Shown here: in pieces, positions 1 to 11,465 of the stretch
Layout: the number at the start of each line of letters is the position of its first letter
How positions within the stretch are numbered: the stretch's first letter is position 1
Assembly (NCBI RefSeq): GCF_040581485.1
Contig: NC_090129.1
Coordinates: 14,271,501 to 14,335,500 of the forward strand
From: Linepithema humile
Lineage: Eukaryota > Arthropoda > Insecta > Hymenoptera > Formicidae
DNA: 64,000 nucleotides
Direction of reading: 5' to 3'
Position numbers and translations under genes: made by a program
The notes under the pieces: generated by a model
Told to the model about the DNA's origin: nothing
Databases searched by the model: none
The model's input: the letters and a program-made list of their open reading frames with translations, nothing else

Positions 1-222
1 ATGATGCAACTCATGTTGCATCAACAGCAAGAAATGCAAAAAATACAACAACAGCTGAATTTAATTACAGAAAAATTAAAAGAAAAAGAAGTGGAGAAAG
101 AAGCAGAACAATCGAGAGATGAGCAGCAGCAACAGCAGCAGCAGTCGGAACAAGCCGGCGATAATGGTACATTATTTATTAATTTAAATACAATATCAGA
201 GAATTTTCCATATCAGGAATAG
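1..222 (+). CDS. Gln-rich coiled-coil exon fragment (partial at left edge)
   Basis: The frame is open from the window edge, so the true start may lie to the left. The peptide is Met/Gln-rich, then Lys/Glu-rich (a predicted coiled coil), then carries a run of seven glutamines at about residues 42-48. A possible splice donor follows the codons for GDNG near 165; joining there would drop the last twenty residues before the stop. An acceptor near 628 would join it to an RGG-rich exon (615-836). I recognise no family. It could be the C-terminus of a host RNA-binding protein or of a transposon accessory protein. The splice model is inference. Confidence 0.35.
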   Translation: MMQLMLHQQQEMQKIQQQLNLITEKLKEKEVEKEAEQSRDEQQQQQQQSEQAGDNGTLFINLNTISENFPYQE

Positions 223-243
223 GCTAGTGTAATAATATCTTAT

Positions 244-541
244 TAATATATATGAAAGAGGCTAATAGAGCCACCGCTGGTTGTTGGTGCGAATTTTTTT
301 ATCTCTTATATTTTTTCTCTCGTTTTCCTTCCTTTCAAATAACTTCCTTACTTTAATCATACATTCCGATTCTTGAATAATAAGATCGATGTATGCAATT
401 CTCGTACACTTTAGTGTCTCGAATCTGAGATTAGTGTACATTTTAATGTCTCAATGCAGACGAATCAAGTTTCTATACAAAACATAAAAAATTTCGCACT
501 AACAACCAACGGTGGCTCCATTAGCCTCTTTCATATATATT
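244..541. mobile_element. MITE with about 50-bp terminal inverted repeats
   Basis: The sequence at 244-297 (ATGAAAGAGGCTAATAGAGC...) returns as a near-perfect reverse complement at 485-541. The interior is AT-rich with no open frame. This is the structure of a miniature inverted-repeat element. It lies between the Gln-rich and the RGG-rich exon-like segments, as expected for an intronic insertion. The flanks are AT-rich, so I cannot fix the target duplication. Confidence 0.75.
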
Positions 542-614
542 GATATTTATTTATTTTTTGTAACTAAATGATTTATTCATGTGCATAATTGTTTTAAATT
601 ATTAATCTATAAAT

Positions 615-836
615 GTGTTTATTTTTAGAAAAAAAAGAAGAGGAGGTGGTCGGTCGCGTGCACGGTGGTACGCTCGGCGAAACTTGAAACAACGTGACAA
701 TCATGTTAGACCAGGTCCTTCTGGAATTACAAAAAGAAGAGGAGGCCAAAATAACAGAGGTGGCCGCGGGAACAGAAGTCGGGGAAGAGGTACAAGAGGT
801 CATACAATAATAAAAAACTTATTTATCATAAATTAA
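615..836 (+). CDS. RGG-rich basic exon (hypothetical)
   Basis: An open frame of about 70 residues with several RGG and RG motifs (RRGGG, RRGGQNNRGGRGN) follows a pyrimidine-rich stretch ending in AG near 628, so it looks like a terminal exon. RGG boxes usually bind RNA or act as a nuclear signal. It may be spliced to the Gln-rich segment at the left edge. The final dozen residues are hydrophobic, and the stop is followed by AT-rich DNA. No family is recognised. Frame openness and composition are the only direct evidence. Confidence 0.35.
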   Translation: MFIFRKKRRGGGRSRARWYARRNLKQRDNHVRPGPSGITKRRGGQNNRGGRGNRSRGRGTRGHTIIKNLFIIN

Positions 837-1385
837 TAAATTTTATAAATTTTATTTTATTTTATTTTATTATTTTTTTATTGACTAACTTTTCTTATTG
901 ACTAACTTTCTTGTTGATCTCAAATATTAAATAATTTTAATTAATTTTATTATTTTATTTTATTTTAATTAACTTTTTTTATAAAATTTTTGACAAATTT
1001 TTAATTTTTAATTTTTTTTTTCTATTTTTTATTTGTAAAACCGACGAGCTTTTATTTGTAAAACCGACGAGCTAACATTGATTATATCAATGTTAAAACT
1101 AACTTTTTTATTAATTTTACAACAAATCTTGCGTCTAAATTATATTTGTTTTAACTCAGATCTTAATGTAAGTCAGCGTGCGTTTTCATATGTATTTTAT
1201 TTATTTCACACTAAGGATAGCCTGATGACAGGCTATGAAATGTCTGTTTATACTAATGTTATTATAACTCAATACAAGTTCGTTTGCACTAAAATCTAGC
1301 GTTTTGATTCCTATTGCTCCTTTCCTTTTATAATTTTATTATTTGTTGACCCTTATCATTTTTAATTAAGATAAATAAAATTTCA

Positions 1386-1567
1386 TTAATATGTCTACAA
1401 AGGACACCACACTTATAAACGACAGGCATGTAACAAGTATTTTGTCTGCAAATGACACACTTGTAAACGATATGTAACAAGCATCATGTCTACAAATAAC
1501 ACCACATTTATGACCGACAAGTGTATGATAAGTATCTTGTCTGCAAACGACACCATATCTATATAAA
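1386..1567. repeat. Degenerate minisatellite, about 50-bp unit, 3-4 copies
   Basis: Units begin GTCTACAAAGGACACCAC, GTCTGCAAATGACACAC, GTCTACAAATAACACCAC and GTCTGCAAACGACACCAT, each followed by a segment like AACGACA...GTAACAAG. Length and sequence vary by about 20 percent. No coding potential is evident. Confidence 0.7.
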
Positions 1568-1849
1568 GATAATGTATAAAGAAAAATGAAAAGTGATACA
1601 ATAGGGTTCCTGGCGAAGATCCACCTCTTGGGTGGTGCGAAAGACCACTATATTAAAATGGTTAAAATAAAGTTAAAATACTAAACTATTCGATGTATAA
1701 TCACATTGGTATGCTTTGTCCAGATTACTTTTGTGTTAAATAAGATAGTCATAAATATTTTTTAAGTAAAAACATGTTTCTTTTATTTTCAATCAATTCT
1801 TTCCTTTACTTCTCAATGTATCTTGCTATTTACAAAAGATATTATGCAT

Positions 1850-2001
1850 TTATAATGTGATTTTTCACGTTAATGTGTAAAATTGGAACATATAAATAAA
1901 TTAATAATATATTAAATGTTACTTGTTTTGTTTATATATTGCAATATATAATTTTTATAACTTTATTCTTATTTTATACATTAACGTGAAAAATCATATT
2001 C
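1850..2001. repeat. Short inverted repeat, MITE-like
   Basis: The segment around 1853-1880 (TGATTTTTCACGTTAATGTG) is repeated in inverse orientation at 1974-2000. The 95 bases between are AT-rich. The size fits a small MITE remnant. No target duplication could be assigned. Confidence 0.55.
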
Positions 2002-2067
2002 TGCAAATACATAATGTTAAAATATTTTATTAATATAAATATGATATATGTTTCATAAAAGACTGTA

Positions 2068-3141
2068 TATCTCAGAAAAAATATCGCGTCGAGCGAAAGC
2101 AACACGCCGCTAGTCGACTTAGTCGCGTGGAGCGAAAGCATTCTGGAAAGCATTTTCGCTGCCAACGCTTGGCAGAAGAAACGGTGCGAGCGTTTAAAAC
2201 CGGTTTTTACGCTAGGCTTGGTGGGAAAGAGATACAAGACATAGGTCCGCCCACTTCTACCGTCGACAGCCGAGCGCACACGGACACGTGACGTCAGCGG
2301 GTCTCGGTTGTGTGCGTGTGGAGCTCTCCGGGGAAAACTGGCAGCTCTGCACGAAACGGCAACCGAGCGAGAGAGAGAGCCAAATAGAATTAAGTGAGCG
2401 AAAAGTGAGGATCCGCAGGCGCGGTGGAAACGGATCAAATCGAATGAGCGCGATAAATGTTTGTAGAGCGATGATATTTGCAGAATAATGCACTTTATTG
2501 TCAATAATTAATTAAACGAATTAACAAAAGTTCGCTGGCGATTAAGCCCGTCGAATACGTTCACGCGACAAGCGTCTAAATCTCGCAATAAGAAAAGATT
2601 CGAGAAACAACTGATTTTGAAGCCCGAAACTAAGCTTTCGTACGCTTGAGACGAAAATGAGAAAACTAATTAATAGCACTCAGCGACTTGAAGCGTCTTC
2701 TCACTCGGAATTGAAGAAAGCTTCTGGTTTTGCAAAAATGACCGATTGAAACGCCTGTCCGGTTGATCTGCTTGCGACCGCCTTTTTTACATCGGAGAGA
2801 GGGCCAGATGGTCGATGATGATTCGTGCAGACCTAAACTCAAGCGCCAGAGAGAGGAACGCTATCTCTGATGATTTTGAAATTTTCGGCTTTTCAACGCT
2901 TTTCTCGTGGCCTTCGCTGTTAGAAGTAAAAATAAAAACAATAGCAGCGGCTCACTCGAGATTGTTTACCGAAGCATGTTTTTCCGCTGCGAACGCTAAA
3001 CATGGTCATATTCTGCCCGTTACTATGAATTTGTTACAACGTATACGATAACGAATTATAAAGACGAAATTATAGAAATATATGACGAAAAGAATTATAA
3101 AAACGACATAACGCACGCAGCGCGAAGCTCGATCGTTAACA
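2068..3141 (-). repeat. BEL/Pao 3' LTR
   Basis: 2349-3141 matches the other LTR with only scattered differences. 2068-2348, which should be the U5 side, does not match its counterpart at 8511-8690. The inner end at 3141 carries the terminal TGTTAACG on the minus strand. The left limit rests on the CTGTATAT match and is less certain. Confidence 0.65.
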
Positions 3142-3299
3142 TACCGCCCGATGATTGAAATGATCGTTTCGAAAGGATGATGGTAATTGTACATCGCAGC
3201 AAACAAAAAAATTTTATAGAAGCTATTTTACAGATAGAATGATCATTTGATGGAGGCGATCAGTAGTTATCTCAAGAACTAGCGCGTTCTAATTTGTCG

Positions 3300-4660
3300 A
3301 CTCCATGTCGATCGGTAGGAGACATATTTTTACTAGCGGTCGTTTGTACTCGCCGGAGATGGTTTTGACTGTGACAACACGCATGAGGTTGTCAGGGCCC
3401 GCATGGCACTCTAGAATGCGCCCTAGTTCCTATTTGCACGGCGGGAGCAATGAGTTTTTTAGCAGTACTAATTTGCCGACTCGGACAGAATCTTTGGCTA
3501 CTTTTCGCCACTCACTCGTTGTTGAAGCGTATTTACATAATCATTTTGCCAAAGTTTCCAAAATCGCTCCGTCAGCTGTCGCACTAGCTGCCATCGGGAC
3601 AAACGATTCTCGTTGATTTCCAGTACTGATTGTTCCGGAGGCGTAGTCAAAGCAGATCCTATTAAAAAGTGGCCTGGCGTGAGCGGCTCGTAATCGTCGA
3701 CAGTATCAGTAAGCGGGGCGACAGGCCGAGAATTTAGACATGCTTCGATGTTACAGAGCACGGTAGCGAATTCTTCGAAGGTCAAAGTGTGAGACCCAAC
3801 TATCCTACGGAAGTGGTGTTTTACGCTTCGGACACCTGCCTCCCAGAGCCCGCCGAAATGTGGAGCCGATGGAGGAATAAAATGCCATGTTACGTTATCC
3901 GTGGCCGTGCGATTTAGAAATTCAGGCTCGCGAAGGGCCGCTCGGAAGGCCATAGATAACTCGCGCTCGGCCCCCACAAAAGTAGTTCCGTTGTCGGAGT
4001 ACATGGACTCTAGAAGTCCTCGTCGTGCGCAAAATCGAGAGTAAGCTCCTAGAAATGCCGAGGTGGCATAGCCCTCGACGAGGTTCTAGGTGGATAGCGC
4101 GAGTCGCCATACATATGAAAACGGCAATGTACGCCTTGCGTGATTTAACGCCGCGGTCGGACATCGCTCGAATTGAGACCGGACCGGCGTAATCAACACC
4201 GCAATGCAAGAACGCGCGCGCGAAAGGCGCGACTCGCACCGTCGGCAAGTCGCCCATCAGCTGCGTTTGCGTCGCCGCCTTTTCTCGAGTGCAGACTATG
4301 CACTGATTTATCACCGCTTTTACCACGCTTTGAGCTCGTATTTTCCAGAATTCGCGACGCAATGTTGCGAGCGTGAATTGAGTGCCGGCGTGAAGGGATC
4401 GCAGATGAGCGTGATGAGCTAGGAGCGTCACCAGAGGATGCGACGCGAGAATGACGGGATGTTTGCGCGGAAGGGCAATGAGAGCGTTGGACAACCGCCC
4501 GCCAACGCGAATTAATTTATCTTTGCCCAGAAAAAGAGTGAGAAAGAAAAGTCGGCTCTTTGAGGACAGGGCCTTTTGATTTTGTAGCGCCTTTCGATCT
4601 ACTGGAAATAATTTCTTCTGAACGCGCTTAGCCAGAAATCTCGCGCGGTTCGGCATTCGT
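3300..4660 (-). pseudogene. BEL/Pao integrase region, frameshifted
   Basis: Reading on the minus strand, the N-terminal zinc-binding segment carries two histidines (HAHLRSLHAG) and CIVCTREKA. The integrase core follows, with HCGVDYAGP, then SDNGTTFVGAE and a glutamate-containing FGGLWEAGVRSVKHHF, which are the usual D, D, E neighbourhoods of BEL integrases. A C-terminal BEL-type domain continues to about 3300 (HAGPDNLMRVVTVKT). The frame breaks near 4000-4080 and again near 3497. In life it would insert the element cDNA; here it is broken. Confidence 0.85.
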
Positions 4661-4769
4661 TCGCCGAAAGGGCGGATGGAGCTTCATTGATCGTTACCTG
4701 ATGCGTCGCCCGGTTACGAAGTCGACGATCGAAGCGCATGATGTACGCGGTAACGCGTATGAGTTCAGG

Positions 4770-6700
4770 CTATGAGGAGTAGCGTTTCGATAGATCCCAT
4801 GGCTCCGGCGGATTTACGACATGAGCGGTGGCGCAAAGTCGCTGTTCGAAAGGCGCTTCTAACGAAGAGTCAACCAGTGCGGGCCAGTCAGATGCCGGAA
4901 GACGCAACCACGTTGGTCCCTGCCACCAAAGTTTGTGGGTAGCGAGCTGGCTACCGAGAATTCCGCGAGATGCGCAATCGGCAGGGTTGTCCCCGGTTGG
5001 AACATGTTTCCAGGAGGCAAATGGAATCCGGGATTGCATTTCAGACACGCGATTTGCCACGAAAGTCTTCCATCTCGACGACGGTTGACTCACTCACGCA
5101 AGCACGACGGTTGAATCCGTCCAGCAATGACATGAAGCTGTGGTGAGACGGAGAGAGTTACGCACGAATTTCATCAACCGAGACAGAAGGACGGCCGCGG
5201 CTAGCTCCAACCGAGGAATACTTAATGATTTGATCGGCGCGACTTTCGATTTTCCGACAAGCAACGCGGAAGTTATCTCCCCAGAGATGGATGTGAGCCT
5301 AAGATAAACGGCGGCGGCGTAAGAAGTGGTAGCGCGTCAGAAAAGCCGTGAAGCTCGCATTCCATTGTATCGGATCCTCGCTGTATCCAGCGAGCGAGTC
5401 GCTGCCCGTTTAGGTCGACCAGCGACGTTTTTATGGACTCCCACTGGCTTACCAATGTTAATGGAATAGTTTCGTCCCAGTCCACTTTAAGCTGCCACAA
5501 TTTTTTCAGAAGGATTTTGGCTGAAATTGTCACGGGCGTGCTCCAACCGAGTGGATCGAACAGCTTCGTGATGGTGGATAAGATCGCGCGTTTTGTGTTT
5601 GGAATCGAGAGAGGAAATGACACGCGAAATTCGAAGACGTCCGACGCCGGATTCCAGCTGATACCGAGAATTTTTATGTGCTCATTAGTTTGTAGAATTT
5701 TAGAGCAAGCTAACCCGTGATTTTCGACGGCGATGTCGCTCAATAATTTTGACGAGTTACTGACCCATTTCCGCAATTCGAACTGGCCCCGAGCTAACAG
5801 TGCGCACAGCTGTTCGCGGATTTGTCTAAGCATTGGAATGTCGTCCGCCCCGAAGAGGACATCGTCGACGTAGATATGATTTTGGAGCACCGAGACCGCC
5901 AAGGGAAACGCATCTCCTTCGTCTTGAGCGAGCTGACGAAGCACGCGAAGTGCTAAAAAGGGCGCCGAAGCCGTACCGTATGTCACCGTGAGCAGCTGAT
6001 ACGCTTGTACGCTCTGGTCGTTATCACGGAACCACAAGACTCGCTGGTAGTCGACGTCGCGAGGATCCACTCGTATTTGACGATACATTTTAGCGATATC
6101 GGCAGCATAAACGTAGCGAAACTGTCTCCATTGTAGAATTACCGCTGCTAAGTCGGTCTGTAATTTCGGACCCGCGAGCAAATGATCATTTAGCGTCGAT
6201 CCATTTCCAGTGCGGCTCGAGGCGTTAAACACGACGCGCAAATGCGTGGTAACGCTGCTCTCGCGAATAACCGGGTGATGCGGAATGTAAACGCATTGCG
6301 CTGAGTCGGGCCCGGGAGACGATATGGTTCGCATATGTCCCATTCGCTCATACTCGCTAAGAAAATCGCTGTATTCCGCTTTTAATTGCGGATTTTCATT
6401 GAAGCGTCGCTGCAATCCTTGCAACAAGCGTTTGGCGGTCCTATGCGAGCTTCCGATTTCGATCGGAGGGCCTCGCTTGAATGGGAGACGCACGATGTAC
6501 CGACCGTTCGAATCGCGCGAGTGCGTCGACACAAAATGCTCTTTGCACCGCTGCTCCTCGGGGCTGAGTAATGTCTGTCGCGGCAGCTCCTCGATTTCCC
6601 AAAAATTCTGGAAAAGCTTATCGAGTGATAGATTGTTTGCGCAATGCTGGACGGTGACGTTACGTGAGTTCTCACGAGTCGCCGTCGAGCCCGAGATGAT
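4770..6700 (-). pseudogene. BEL/Pao reverse transcriptase and RNase H region
   Basis: A 419-codon open stretch (6532-5273) contains the RT palm: AADIAKMYRQIRVDP, then TYGTASAPFLALRVL, then the catalytic YVDDVLFG. The Pao-type linker LFDPLGWSTP follows. A separate frame (5093-4770) contains HVPTGDNPADCASRG, typical of the RNase H end of BEL pol. Frames break near 5290 and upstream of 6532, so the polyprotein is interrupted at least twice. The family identity is clear from order and motifs. It probably shared one polyprotein with the protease upstream and the integrase downstream. Confidence 0.88.
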
Positions 6701-7208
6701 TCATCCAAAGACGGTATTTTGCGCCACAGGTTGGCCGCTTTCGCCCTTTCGCACGCCCTCGAGAATCAGATTACCATAAAGATCGGCGCCTAAGAGCAGA
6801 TCAATTGGATCTGCGCTGAGAGGATCCGGATCCGCGAGAGAAAGATCCGCGAGATGATCCCAATTGACGGGAGAGACCGCAGGCGACGGTGCGTAGCTCG
6901 TCAGCGACTTCATTATAGACGCGCAAATCTCGAGAGCCGGCTTCGAGTTGTCGCAGGGAGAAAAAATTATGTTTGCGGCGAAACGACAAGTGCCAGCGTC
7001 GAAGCCTCCGACGCCGGAAATGGCAACCGGTGCGCAAACGCGGTGCACTTTTAGGATCCGCGCAAGTCGTTCGGTCATAAAAGTTATTTCCGAGCCTTGG
7101 TCGATTAATGCTCGAACGACGATGGCACGACCTGATGCTGTCCGAGCCTGGACTTTAGCGGTTGCCAGTGACGTGAGGTCGCGAAAGAGTTTTGGTCGTC
7201 ATATTTAA
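6701..7208 (-). pseudogene. BEL/Pao aspartic protease region
   Basis: Between the gag zinc knuckles and the RT, the minus strand carries a retropepsin-like segment typical of BEL elements. The active-site loop region near 7110-7070 is scrambled across frames. The second conserved segment (DLLLGADLYGNLIL) is readable at about 6800-6770. It would process Gag-Pol. Breaks on both sides prevent a continuous product. Confidence 0.7.
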
Positions 7209-7227
7209 TGCAGTTACAGCAGCAGTC

Positions 7228-8460
7228 TCAGCGGTCTTTGCTTGCGCATCGGAGCGGGCTGGCTGCTTCGACTGACGGAGAATCTGCATTGAGGTGTAGC
7301 ATCGAGTGATGCTTTTGCTGACACGTGCGACAGGCGTATTTGCTGGGGCACGATTTTACTGCGTGTTTGGCGCTCAAGCAGTTCATGCAACTGTTGCTGC
7401 TTTTGATGATTTCCGCACGTTGTATCGGGCTTTTCTTAATAAATTGCGGACACTTGTTTATAAAGTGAGCCGATTTGCACAGTGGGCATGAGATTGTAGA
7501 CGTTGCGGACGCCGTCGCGCTCGTTGCCTTTTGCGACCGTGCTAGTTTTGTAGCGCTTGGAGGCGCCAATTCCTCGAGAGCGCGAGAGGCGATGAAGCGA
7601 TCGAGATCCGCGTATGACGGAATAGCAGTTTCGTTCCCCCCCCCCCTTTGAGCTTTCATGCTTTTCGCGTAGCAGGATCGAGTTTTTGCGAGACGGTATA
7701 CACGAGGAGATTGTTCAGAATGTCTTCGGATGATCGCTTGAGTGTTTTTAGCGACGCGATAGCTTGATTTGCTTTATCTCGCAGTTCGTTTAATTCTGAA
7801 GCTGACTCGCGTAAAACACTCGGGAGATTACACAGCGACGCGGCATGAATATCGACCAAGCGACGTTTATTCTCATAGCGCGATACAAGAGTTTTTCAAG
7901 CGATCTCGAAGTTGTCGGCTGTTACTGGAATGTTCTTAATCGCGTCCAGAGCGCGCCCGGTCAAGCTCGAAAATAAGAAGTGCATACGCGCGAACGCGGA
8001 CAAGTCCTTATTGTGGATAATGAGCAACGAAAAACGATCGTGAAAACTCTCCCATTCGTCGTACTTGCCCGAAAACGGTGGAATGCTGATGGGTGGTAGA
8101 TGAGACAGCGAAAAGGCTGATGAAGACCCACTGGTGCGATGATTTGCCGAGGTGGAAGTCATCGGCGGTTCGATCTCCTCGAGGCGCTCCGCCATGTAGT
8201 CCAGGGTCTCCTGATAAACGTCTTCGTGCGCGTCAAACAGCTGACTCCGGAAGTAGTCGACCGACTCTCTTTGCTTCTGGCACGGCTTGCAGCAACGATG
8301 AATGCGTCTCAATGCACTAAGCCCATGTCTCTTTCAGGGCGGACACTCGCGATCGTATTTTTGCGGGTGTGTAATTATTTTTCCCGACCTTTCGAAAATT
8401 ATCAAGTGACCGGGAGATTGAATGAAACAATGCTTGCTGTTTCGCTAAAAGTTCACTCAT
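7228..8460 (-). pseudogene. BEL/Pao gag, disrupted
   Basis: The likely start is at 8460 (MSELLAKQQ on the minus strand), about 50 bases inside the 5' LTR. The middle part contains SIPPFSGKYDEWESFHDRF, the usual BEL capsid signature (7896-8312). The C-terminal part (7228-7659) has Cys/His knuckles: CPLCKSAHFINKC, CMNCLSAKHAVKSC, CRTCQQKHHSMLH. A stop near 8320 and shifts near 7890 and 7657 break the frame; one lies by a run of about ten Cs (plus strand) at 7638-7647. It is the structural protein of the particle and binds RNA. Confidence 0.82.
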
Positions 8461-8510
8461 GGTGATATGCGAATTGTTACCCTTTGTCCAATCACTTTAA
8501 CGCGCCACAC

Positions 8511-9476
8511 TGATTGCCCTTAATCCGGCTCGAAGGACCAATTTTATGTTCGCGATCGAAATGAGACTCCGATCGGAACAGAGAGGTGCCGGGTGCGCTC
8601 AGAGAGAGCGAAGGGTCAGATTGGCGGCGAGGAAAGAACGGAGCGAGCAACGAAAGGAGCGAGAAGGAGAGAGAACGCTGGCGGTCGCACGAAACGGCAA
8701 CCGAGCGAGAGAGAGAGCCAAATAGAATTAAGTGAGCGAAAAGTGAGGATCCGCAGGCGCGGTGGAAACGGATCAAATCGAATGAGCGCGATAAATGTTT
8801 GTAGAGCGATGATATTTGCAGAATAATGCACTTTATTGTTAATAATTAATTAAACGAATTAACAAAAGTTTGCTGGCGATTAAGCCCGTCGAATACGTTC
8901 ACGCAACAAGCGTCTAAATCTCGCAATAAGAAAAGATTCGAGAAACAGCTGATTTCGAAGCCCGAAACTAAGCTTTCGTACGCTTGAGACGAAAATGAGA
9001 AAACTAATTAATAGCACTCAGCTTGAAGCGTCTTCTCACTCGGAATTGAAGAAAGCTTCTGGTTTTGCAAAAATGACCGAGTGAAACGCCTGTCCGGTTG
9101 ATCTGCTTGCGACCGCCTTTTTCACATCGGAGAGAGGGCCAGATGGTCGATGATGATTCGTGCAGACCTAAACTCAAGCGCCAGAGAGGGGAACGCTATC
9201 TCTGATGATTTTGAAATTTTCGGCTTTTTAACGCTTCTCTCTTGGCCTTTCCTGTTAGAAGTAAAAATAAAAACAATAGCAGCGGCTCACTCGAGATTGT
9301 TTACCGAAGCATGTTTTTCCACTGCGAACGCTAAACATGGTCATATTCTGCCCGTTACTATGAATTTGTTACAACGTATACGATAACGAATTATAAAGAC
9401 AAAATTATAGAAATATATGACGAAAAAAATTATAAAAACGACATAACGCACGCAGCGCGAAGCTCGATCGTTAACA
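8511..9476 (-). repeat. BEL/Pao 5' LTR
   Basis: Outer end TGTTAACG (minus strand) at 9476. The inner limit at 8511 is placed where the minus strand reads GGGCAATCA followed by TGTGGCGCGTT, a possible primer-binding site beginning TGGCGCG. The gag start lies about 50 bases further in. Only 8690-9476 matches the other LTR. Confidence 0.65.
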
Positions 9477-9484
9477 CTGTATAT

Positions 9485-10419
9485 ACTTACTTGTTTCTGT
9501 AAAGTAGACCTTAATAGTTTATAGATCTCATCAGTTAATAAATTTCTTAATGCAAGTGATTGTAGTATGAAATAAATGTCTACTGGAACAGCATTATTGA
9601 ACTATTACCTGTGTATTGATGAACGGTGGATTATGCAGTGGTTACTATATATACTTGCAAACACTTAGAGTGGGTATTAAATAAAGTTTATTGTTATTAA
9701 TAAGGATATTATACACGGTTATAAATAAATTACAAGGCTTGGGTGATTGTAAGAGGTGTAATAATTGTCTCTCTTCTGTCTCCTTCTATCTTGCACACAT
9801 CTGAGATAGGATGATTTGAATTGCTGTACTGGAACAAATAATGGTCCTTGAGAATGATGGACAACTATGTTATAATAATTGATATGATTTTTTTATTTAA
9901 TTAATAAATGAACAAACAATAATATATAAACAAATACATAAATATATAAATGGATGTTTATAGAATAAATATGTCTCTATTTCAAACTGACATTGAACGT
10001 CATAGTGATATCTAATTAGACATTTATTCTGATTCATGGTTAGTCTGATTATAATTGAATCTGTAATTGTTAATCTGTAAATAATTGTGTTCATATGATA
10101 TGATCTGTATATTACAACAAACTACTTTGGCTTAGTATTGATAGTTTGAGCAAGTGTTTTGAAAATGCTCTGTACTGAACTTATTAGAATAGATTATTAC
10201 TTGGGATTATTAGTAGAACATTAATTAATTGATTGACTTATTTGAATTGGTTCTTAGACTTTATTATGTGTGAATATTATTATATGAATGAAGTGCACCA
10301 CTATTATTATTGTAGATTTTGTCATTGACTGTTAGTGAATGATATTGTTCTCGGTGGACTTTTAGTTATATCTATTAGAGTAGGACAGCTACCCAGAATA
10401 AACAAATATATATACAAAA
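9485..10419. other. AT-rich spacer without recognisable genes
   Basis: About 0.9 kb of AT-rich DNA between the BEL element and the first R1-like LINE. No frame longer than about 65 codons and no conserved motif is visible on either strand. Confidence 0.5.
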
Positions 10420-10637
10420 TAAATAATGACAAACAAGCTTCAGAGCTAGAGCTAGTTAGACATGCTCTATTTATTACTTTATATCACATAATAATTAATT
10501 AGACGTTTCGACCATTCGGATGTGGTCATCTTTAGTACAATACTTAAAACTATCTTCTAAAACATATTACAAATATATATACACTATCTCAACAAGAGAA
10601 GGACATTCTTGTTTTAAATAAAACCAGGCTAACAATT

Positions 10638-11453
10638 ATGGACATGAGTAAGAAAATAGATAAAAACGCCCCGGCTTCGGATACCGGGGACCGGCACGTG
10701 GGGGGTATCGTCCCTGCCTTCTGCGGGTCGTCATCCTGCGAAGGGATGGCCTCCACGTCTGCGGCAAGCGTAGAGAGTCGAGCTGTTATTGCCAGCATTG
10801 AAAGATTAAGCACGGCTATCACTATTGTGCTGAGAAGAGGATCCAGATCGGGCTCTTTGAGGGGAAGTGAGGTCGACTCTACTCTGGCATCTGAGGACGT
10901 GGAGCTGCCTTGTTCGGTGAGTTCTGCCCCCGATGCCTCTGATTTCTGTGGAGCGGAATACTCTGATTCGGAGGGTAGAGTCTTATCTGGCGGGTCGTCC
11001 GAGCATCTGAAAAAGAAGATAAGATTAAATCTACAGGGAGTAGAAAAAGAAGGAAGCGGGGTTCCCCCCTTAAAGACGAAGAGCTTGAAAAAGAGAGGTA
11101 TGCCCCGAGTTTCTCTTTCGATAGTAGAAAAAGTTGAAAATGAAATGGCTGGCGTCAAATTGAAACACGCTACCTAGCTTAATTTAAAGATTAAAGATAT
11201 GATTGATGAAATAGAGTCAATTAGGAAGAGGTCGACCAACATTAAAGAGTCATTTAGTGGACAAATTAAGGTGTTCCTAGAGGTCATACGTAGAACCAGC
11301 AACCTTCTATCTATCAAGGCCTCATCAAAGGAGGACCCAGAATATTGGAAGGCGAGGTTCTATAATATGGAAAAATTAGCCATGGACAATAAATGCAAAG
11401 CAGATTCTTTGGAGGTCGAATTGTAGGAGGTTAAAAGAAGAGAACAAGTGCAG
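10638..11453 (+). pseudogene. R1-clade LINE ORF1, N-terminal part
   Basis: Two frames (10638-11177 and 11199-11426), separated by a stop, together match in layout the ORF1 at 14832-15721. Both contain GGIVPAF near the N-terminus, an acidic Ser-rich middle, and an amphipathic stretch (SGQIKVFLEVIRRTSNLL here, SGKLKFGVHVLRETVRIL there). The reading is cut at 11454 by insertion of another LINE pair. Its continuation probably resumes at 17804. R1 ORF1 proteins bind RNA and localise the retrotransposition particle. The assignment rests on similarity within the window and on the ORF1 C-terminus at 18721-20410. Confidence 0.6.
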
Positions 11454-11465
11454 GCCTCGTATGAT

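Larger units (their letters stand above)
2068..9476 (-). mobile_element. BEL/Pao LTR retrotransposon, degenerate
   Basis: Near-identical LTR segments (about 2349-3141 and 8690-9476) flank gag, aspartic protease, reverse transcriptase, RNase H and integrase, in BEL/Pao order on the minus strand. The outer LTR end reads TGTTAACGATCG on the minus strand. The bases outside the right end (CTGTATAT, 9477-9484) match those at 2063-2070, a plausible 4-5 bp target duplication with a chance extension. Several frameshifts and stops in gag, pol and the integrase mean it cannot act autonomously. Confidence 0.85.

Noticed and set aside
3305..3616. 103-codon plus-strand frame
   Set aside because: Antisense to the C-terminal integrase region of the BEL element, which reads sensibly on the minus strand.
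10589..11158. 189-codon minus-strand frame
   Set aside because: Antisense shadow of the R1-like ORF1 N-terminus.
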